Below are positions 6,968 through 10,097 of a DNA stretch of 10,097 nucleotides, in pieces. The stretch lies in contig CANBQQ010000069.1 in assembly GCA_947371715.1 (NCBI GenBank), positions 1-10,097 on the forward strand. The letters run 5' to 3'. Position numbers and translations under genes: made by a program. Positions within the stretch are counted from its first letter, which is position 1; each line of letters starts with the position of its first letter. Origin of the DNA: Flavipsychrobacter stenotrophus (GTDB lineage: Bacteria; Bacteroidota; Bacteroidia; Chitinophagales; Chitinophagaceae). The notes under the pieces are model-generated. The model saw only the letters and a program-made list of their open reading frames with translations, searched no databases and had not been told where the DNA came from.

Positions 6968-7474
6968 TTAAGCAGGCAGCTCCCAGTCTCCATTTAACTT
7001 GAGTACTTTTTCTATTACATCACGTACACAGCCTTTTCCGCCATTAAGTGGAGAGATGTACTTAGATACGTGCTTAATCTCTGGTACGGCATCGGCAGGG
7101 CAGCATGGTAGTGCGCATAGTTGCATTACAGCATAGTCGGGTATGTCATCGCCCATATATAATACATGGCCGTAGTCGGTCCCATAAGTAAGCGCCATCT
7201 GATGCAGTACTTCTTTCTTGCTGTCAATGCCAATATGTACATCTGTTATGCCTAATCCGTGCAAGCGCAGCTTCACAGCTTCAGACCTGGCGCCTGAAAT
7301 GATCCATACTTTATAACCTTTTTTAATGGCCAGCTGCATGGCATAGCCATCTTTTATGTTCATGCTACGCAGCATATGCCCATCTTCAGTCAGCAATAGA
7401 TTGCCTTCTGTGAGTACGCCATCCACATCAAATACAAAAGTCTTTATCGGGGCAAAAAGTTCGAGGATGTTCAT
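6968..7474 (-). CDS. kdsC: KDO-8-phosphate phosphatase (KdsC-type HAD hydrolase)
   Basis: A 168-residue protein, the usual length for the KdsC/YrbI group of capless HAD phosphatases. All four HAD motifs are visible: DVDGVLT with nucleophile D16 and acid/base D18, S60 in IISGARS, K86/K87 in DSKKEVL, and GDD at 108-110. The C-terminal GGKGCVRDVIE (145-155) matches the GGxGxVRE tail that completes the neighbouring active site in KdsC tetramers. Family knowledge: it hydrolyses 3-deoxy-D-manno-octulosonate 8-phosphate to KDO in the cytosol, a step in lipopolysaccharide inner-core synthesis. The related N-acylneuraminate-9-phosphatase and other sugar-acid phosphatases share this fold, so the substrate is likely rather than proven. 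It starts nine bases after iscX ends and is probably cotranscribed with it. No other kds gene is in the window. Confidence 0.88.
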   Translation of the reverse strand: MNILELFAPIKTFVFDVDGVLTEGNLLLTEDGHMLRSMNIKDGYAMQLAIKKGYKVWIISGARSEAVKLRLHGLGITDVHIGIDSKKEVLHQMALTYGTDYGHVLYMGDDIPDYAVMQLCALPCCPADAVPEIKHVSKYISPLNGGKGCVRDVIEKVLKLNGDWELPA

Positions 7475-7483
7475 TTTGGCTAA

Positions 7484-7723
7484 TTATTTCTGGTTATCTC
7501 TCCATTCGTACACCCAGCCACTCTGAATCATTTCCAGGTAGCTTTCGTTGCAGGCTTCCCGCTTGCCGGCGAAATTGGGTATTTCCATTACCCAGTCAAG
7601 TAGTTCTGTAAAGCGTACTCTGTATATTTTGCTTTCACCGAAATCATCGCCAAAGCGCTCATAGAGTTTCATGGAGATATCTTCAAAATCGGTCCAGTTT
7701 ATCGGTGGTTCAAAATGAGCCAT
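7484..7723 (-). CDS. iscX: IscX/YfhJ-type iron-sulfur assembly protein
   Basis: With the start at 7723 the product has 79 residues. INWTDFEDIS near the N-terminus, the VRFTELLDWV segment, and the ACNESYLEMIQSGW segment match IscX from E. coli in order and spacing (WTD, VRFTDMHQW, ASNEKILEAI). Family knowledge: IscX is a small acidic protein that binds the cysteine desulfurase IscS and iron and tunes cluster assembly on IscU. The frame stays open upstream to an ATG at 7774, but the extra 17 residues are unlike the family, and the ATG at 7723 puts the conserved WTD motif about ten residues in, so I prefer 7723. The gene lies 110 bases after the ISC-type ferredoxin gene on the same strand, as in enterobacterial isc operons where fdx and iscX are adjacent, but here no other isc gene is present and kdsC follows. 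It is slightly longer than the 66-residue E. coli protein. Confidence 0.85.
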   Translation of the reverse strand: MAHFEPPINWTDFEDISMKLYERFGDDFGESKIYRVRFTELLDWVMEIPNFAGKREACNESYLEMIQSGWVYEWRDNQK

Positions 7724-7798
7724 ATTATTATTGAGTTGGGATATTAAATTATTGAAATGAGGAATGATGAACAAACCACTTTTTACTTTTAAGTTTTA

Positions 7799-7814
7799 CC
7801 TGCCTACCGGCAGG
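7799..7814. repeat. Small GC-rich palindrome in the fdx-iscX gap
   Basis: CCTGCC (7799-7804) and GGCAGG (7809-7814) form a perfect six-base stem around TACC in an otherwise AT-rich gap. On the minus strand it lies 20 bases after the ferredoxin stop but is not followed by a T-run, so it is a poor terminator for that gene. On the plus strand TTTTT follows at 7820-7824, but no plus-strand gene precedes it. Similar CCTGCC-GGCAGG palindromes are, as I recall, scattered in some Bacteroidota genomes; it may also act as an RNA-stabilising or attenuating hairpin between the two genes. Confidence 0.5.
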
Positions 7815-7833
7815 CAAGCTTTTTAGTTAACCC

Positions 7834-8172
7834 TTAATCACCATGAATCATAGACTGATCCGGTAGCGTTACTTCTATAAAGCCTTTTTCACATTCGCCA
7901 AGGAAACACTGGCAACCCAGCCTTGAATTGATACGGGGATTGCGTGCGCGATCTATAAAGTCTTCTTCTTTATCGGTGATCTCAGGTACAAATTCATCAC
8001 CTTTTTCCATGTACAGATGGCAGGTGCTGCACGCACAAACCATACCACAATTGTGGTGCAATTCTATATTATTATCCAGTGCTACTTCAAGTAAACTTTG
8101 ACCCGGGGCTACATTTTCAAGGATCACAGGCGTGAGTCCTTTTTGTTCAAAATTGAATTTTATAGTATACAT
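7834..8172 (-). CDS. fdx: ISC-type [2Fe-2S] ferredoxin
   Basis: With the start at 8172 the product has 112 residues and matches the adrenodoxin/ISC ferredoxin family (E. coli Fdx, 111 residues). The cluster ligands are in HHNCGMVCACSTCH (first three cysteines in a C-x5-C-x2-C pattern) and SRLGCQ (fourth). The extra cysteine between the first and second ligands is also found in E. coli Fdx. EITDKEEDFID corresponds to the acidic helix that contacts redox partners. Role: one-electron carrier in the cytosol, supplying electrons for iron-sulfur cluster assembly. The frame is open to an ATG at 8238, adding 22 residues, but the family alignment begins near MYTIKF, and a perfect promoter element (TAACTTTG, minus strand 8206-8199) lies inside the extension about 27 bases upstream of 8172. 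I therefore chose the shorter form. IscX lies next downstream, and prs diverges on the other side. Confidence 0.88.
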   Translation of the reverse strand: MYTIKFNFEQKGLTPVILENVAPGQSLLEVALDNNIELHHNCGMVCACSTCHLYMEKGDEFVPEITDKEEDFIDRARNPRINSRLGCQCFLGECEKGFIEVTLPDQSMIHGD

Positions 8173-8198
8173 TCTATTGTTTTCGACGTGTTTGCGGG

Positions 8199-8206
8199 CA
8201 AAGTTA
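8199..8206 (-). promoter_or_regulatory. Bacteroidota -7 promoter element for fdx
   Basis: Read on the minus strand, 8206 to 8199 is TAACTTTG, an exact TAnnTTTG. It sits in TTAACTTTGCCCGC, nearly identical to TTAACTTTGCCGCC before prs. No clear TTG -33 element is seen 19-21 bases upstream. Transcription would start near 8192-8195, leaving a leader of about 20 bases to the ATG at 8172, and would exclude the longer start at 8238. Confidence 0.5.
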
Positions 8207-8294
8207 ATGCATGCGAGGTAATCTTCCCTATTATCCATCTATATAACTATAGGGTAGGGGTAAAAGAACTTAAGAAAAAAATAATTTTAGGGCA

Positions 8295-8308
8295 CAAAAT
8301 CCATTTTG
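8295..8308. promoter_or_regulatory. Dyad in the prs promoter, possible operator
   Basis: CAAAAT (8295-8300) and ATTTTG (8303-8308) form a perfect inverted repeat separated by CC, six bases upstream of the prs -7 element, where a bound regulator would block or contact RNA polymerase. Short AT-rich dyads arise easily by chance, so position is the main argument. Confidence 0.3.
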
Positions 8309-8314
8309 CAATCT

Positions 8315-8322
8315 TAACTTTG
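8315..8322 (+). promoter_or_regulatory. Bacteroidota -7 promoter element for prs
   Basis: TAACTTTG at 8315-8322 matches TAnnTTTG exactly and is followed by CCGCCC and then the prs ATG at 8331. The mRNA would have a leader of only a few bases or be leaderless. No good TTG -33 element lies at the usual 19-21 base spacing; TTTTAG at 8285-8290 is a poor, over-distant candidate. Confidence 0.55.
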
Positions 8323-8330
8323 CCGCCCAT

Positions 8331-9287
8331 ATGCAGCATATTGATTCTTCAGTAAAAATATTTTCGGGTACCGGTTCGGGGTATCTGGCCGAAAAGATCG
8401 TTGAGAGCTATGGCACAAGGCTTGGCCACATCAGCATTCAGAAATTCAGCGATGGTGAAATGCAGCCTGTAATACAGGAGTCTGTTCGTGGTGCATATGT
8501 ATTCCTTATTCAGTCAACATTTGCTCCAGCAGACAACCTTATGGAGCTTTTGCTGATGATCGATGCTTGTAAAAGAGCTTCGGCCGGGTATATTACTGCT
8601 GTAATTCCATATTATGGTTTTGCCCGTCAGGATAGAAAAGATAAACCACGTGTGGCAATCGGCTCTAAGCTGGTAGCTAATTTGCTAACCACAGCAGGCG
8701 CTAATCGTGTGATAACCATGGATTTGCATGCACCTCAGATACAGGGTTTCTTTGATATTCCGGTGGATCATATGGACTCATCTGCAGTTTTTATTCCCTA
8801 TATTGAAAAATTAAAGCTGGAAAACTTTATCTTTGCAGCCCCTGACGTAGGAAGTACTAACAGAGTACGTGAGGTAGCTAAGTACTTTGAGGTGGACATG
8901 GTTATCTGCGATAAGCAGCGTAAACGTGCCAATGAGATCGCCAGCATGACTGTAATAGGTGATGTAAAAGGCAAAAATGTGATATTGATAGATGATATCT
9001 GCGATACTGCCGGTACACTTTGTAAATCTGCAGCAATGCTGATGGAAAAGGGTGCATTATCTGTAAGAGCATGTTGTACACACCCGGTTTTGAGCGGGAA
9101 TGCATACGAGAATATTGCAAATTCGGTGTTAGAAGAGTTAGTGGTTTGCGATACTATACCACTAAAGAAACAAACGCCTAAAATAAAAGTATTGTCGACA
9201 GCTGAGCTTTTTGCTGTAGCTATCAGGAATACTTTTGAAAATAAATCTATCAGCTCTTTGTTCATTCATAGTAATATGAAGTACTAA
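8331..9287 (+). CDS. prs: Ribose-phosphate pyrophosphokinase (PRPP synthetase)
   Basis: A 318-residue cytosolic enzyme, the usual length for class I PRPP synthetase. It transfers diphosphate from ATP to ribose 5-phosphate, giving PRPP for purine, pyrimidine, histidine, tryptophan and NAD synthesis. Seen in order: KIFSGTGSGYLAEKI (9-23) and KFSDGEMQP (38-46), GFARQDRK (96-103) for ATP binding, MDLHAPQIQGFFDIP (130-144) with catalytic H133, the flexible catalytic loop DKQRKRAN (194-201) with K195 and R197, and the PRPP-binding loop DDICDTAGT (221-229). All catalytic motifs are intact. The ATG at 8331 is kept because the family core begins at about residue 8 and the next in-frame ATG is within the domain at residue 44. 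It diverges from the ferredoxin gene and is followed after 213 bases by rplY on the same strand, a common bacterial pairing, so the two may share a transcript. Confidence 0.97.
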   Translation: MQHIDSSVKIFSGTGSGYLAEKIVESYGTRLGHISIQKFSDGEMQPVIQESVRGAYVFLIQSTFAPADNLMELLLMIDACKRASAGYITAVIPYYGFARQDRKDKPRVAIGSKLVANLLTTAGANRVITMDLHAPQIQGFFDIPVDHMDSSAVFIPYIEKLKLENFIFAAPDVGSTNRVREVAKYFEVDMVICDKQRKRANEIASMTVIGDVKGKNVILIDDICDTAGTLCKSAAMLMEKGALSVRACCTHPVLSGNAYENIANSVLEELVVCDTIPLKKQTPKIKVLSTAELFAVAIRNTFENKSISSLFIHSNMKY

Positions 9288-9300
9288 GAGAGGATAACAT

Positions 9301-9370
9301 GTTAAAAGGTTAATAGGTTAAAAGGGCTGAGTATTGCCTGATTAACTATTTAACAAATTGACTATTTAAC
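9301..9370 (+). repeat. AT-rich 16-base-period repeats in the prs-rplY gap
   Basis: GTTAAAAGG occurs at 9301-9309 and again at 9317-9325, and ACTATTTAAC at 9345-9354 and again at 9361-9370; both pairs have a 16-base period. The right block is roughly the reverse complement of the left (GTTAAnAG against CTnTTTAAC), so the region could fold into a long imperfect hairpin around 9327-9340. There is no T-run, so it is not a standard terminator. Together with the leader downstream it accounts for most of the 213 bases between prs and rplY. Confidence 0.5.
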
Positions 9371-9400
9371 TAAAAAATTAACGACTGTTTATACAACAAA

Positions 9401-9470
9401 ACCTGTCCCCGCAACGGGAACCTTTATTATTAAAAATGATTTCAACGACCGGATGTTAGACAGGTATCCG
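9401..9470 (+). promoter_or_regulatory. Candidate structured 5' leader of rplY
   Basis: Upstream of rplY are a CCCG-CAA-CGGG mini-hairpin (9407-9417), a CGGAT (9450-9454)/ATCCG (9466-9470) hairpin with an 11-base loop, and a seven-base complement ACCTGTC (9401-9407)/GACAGGT (9459-9465), the latter lying wholly in that loop. The two longer pairings would form a pseudoknot or compete. CGACCGG also occurs twice (9446-9452 and 9469-9475). No TAnnTTTG promoter is seen in the gap, so this RNA may be part of a prs-rplY message. Autoregulation by L25 is a guess. Confidence 0.3.
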
Positions 9471-9500
9471 ACCGGCGGTGAAAGAAACAAAACACTAAAA

Positions 9501-10097
9501 ATGAAGAGTGTAAAGATTGAAGGAACATTAAGAAGCGAATTGGGCAAGAAAGCTACACGCCAGATTCGTTCTGAAGAAAAAGTACCCGGCGTTATCTACG
9601 GCGGTAAAGAAACTATCCATTTCAGCGCGCCTGTTATGGCTTTCCGTACATTGGTATACACACCGGAATTCCAGATCGCTGAGATCAGCATTGAAGGAAA
9701 GACTTACCGTACTATCGTTAAGGACATCCAGTTCGACGTTGTTACTGACGCGTTGAACCACATGGACTTCCTGGAACTGGTAGATGGCCAGAAAGTTATC
9801 GCTACATTGCCAATTAAGTACACTGGTCAGCCACAGGGCGTTAAAGACGGTGGTCGTTTGGAAATGAAGTTGAAATCATTGAACGTTCGTACATATCCTA
9901 AGTACCTGAAGGAAGCTATCGAAGTAAACATCGAGAACCTTCAGTTGCATGGTAACGTACGTGTTGAAGATGTAAAGGAAGAGAACATGGAAATCCTGAA
10001 CTCTCCACGTATCCCTATGGCATCTGTAGTTACAACCCGTGCTCTGCGCCAGGCTGAAACTGACGCTGCTGCTGCTGCAAAGGGTGCTAAGAAATAA
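9501..10097 (+). CDS. rplY: Large-subunit ribosomal protein L25/CTC (bL25)
   Basis: A 198-residue protein of the long CTC/TL5 form of bL25, which binds 5S rRNA in the large ribosomal subunit. The N-terminal L25 domain (about 1-93) shows MKSVKIEG, RSELGKKATRQIR, VPGVIYGG (28-35) and the IQFDVVTDALNHMDFLEL segment (76-93). The C-terminal beta domain (about 94-180) includes VKDGGRLE (114-121). The tail is alanine- and lysine-rich. I place the start at 9501 because L25 proteins begin at this motif; the same frame has an ATG at 9453, but it lies in the structured leader and adds 16 residues unlike the family. Codon choice (CGT, AAC, ATC, GTT frequent) is more biased than in the neighbours, as expected for a highly expressed gene. 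The stop codon is the last three bases of the window. Confidence 0.96.
   Translation: MKSVKIEGTLRSELGKKATRQIRSEEKVPGVIYGGKETIHFSAPVMAFRTLVYTPEFQIAEISIEGKTYRTIVKDIQFDVVTDALNHMDFLELVDGQKVIATLPIKYTGQPQGVKDGGRLEMKLKSLNVRTYPKYLKEAIEVNIENLQLHGNVRVEDVKEENMEILNSPRIPMASVVTTRALRQAETDAAAAAKGAKK

Noticed and set aside
6820..7002. Plus-strand open frame of 60 codons overlapping the start of the MutS homologue and the end of kdsC
   Set aside because: It overlaps two secure minus-strand genes at its ends, has no recognisable domain, and its composition looks like random translation of a spacer.
8798..9265. Minus-strand open frame of 155 codons inside prs
   Set aside because: It lies within a highly conserved PRPP synthetase gene and has no recognisable motif.

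Overview
The window looks like a chromosomal housekeeping segment from a Bacteroidota bacterium, most likely Chitinophagaceae or a close relative. The evidence is: good matches to the Bacteroidota promoter element TAnnTTTG upstream of several genes, no obvious Shine-Dalgarno sequences, a short Bacteroidota-style lipoprotein, a MauE-thioredoxin fusion, and G+C content that by eye is in the low to mid 40s. No mobile element, CRISPR array, tRNA or rRNA is visible, and no gap between genes exceeds about 215 bases.

Left part (1-5019, all + strand): the 3' portion of polX (cut by the window edge), a small cysteine-rich lipoprotein closed by a hairpin terminator, a MauE/DoxX-type membrane protein fused to a thioredoxin fold, a family 2 glycosyltransferase, and a flavoprotein that reads as a UDP-galactopyranose mutase of the eukaryotic (Aspergillus) type rather than the classical bacterial Glf type. 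A strong hairpin at 4988-5019 sits between converging transcription units and can serve both.

Middle part (5038-8172, all - strand, read right to left): an ISC-type [2Fe-2S] ferredoxin, an IscX homologue, a KdsC-type KDO-8-phosphate phosphatase nine bases after iscX, and a membrane-anchored MutS-family ATPase. Ferredoxin and IscX suggest an iron-sulfur assembly pair. KdsC, like the glycosyltransferase and the mutase, points to cell-surface glycan synthesis.

Right part (8331-10097, + strand): prs (PRPP synthetase) diverges from the ferredoxin gene, with nearly identical promoter elements facing in opposite directions. It is followed by rplY (ribosomal protein L25/CTC), which ends on the last base of the window. 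The 213-base prs-rplY gap holds AT-rich repeats with a 16-base period and a potentially structured leader.

The most notable items are the eukaryotic-type mutase beside a glycosyltransferase, a PolX whose polymerase active site is missing two of three catalytic aspartates while its nuclease domain is intact, the MauE-thioredoxin fusion beside a cysteine-rich lipoprotein, the transmembrane MutS homologue, and the possible L25 leader. I did not find a clear, wholly new multi-gene system.
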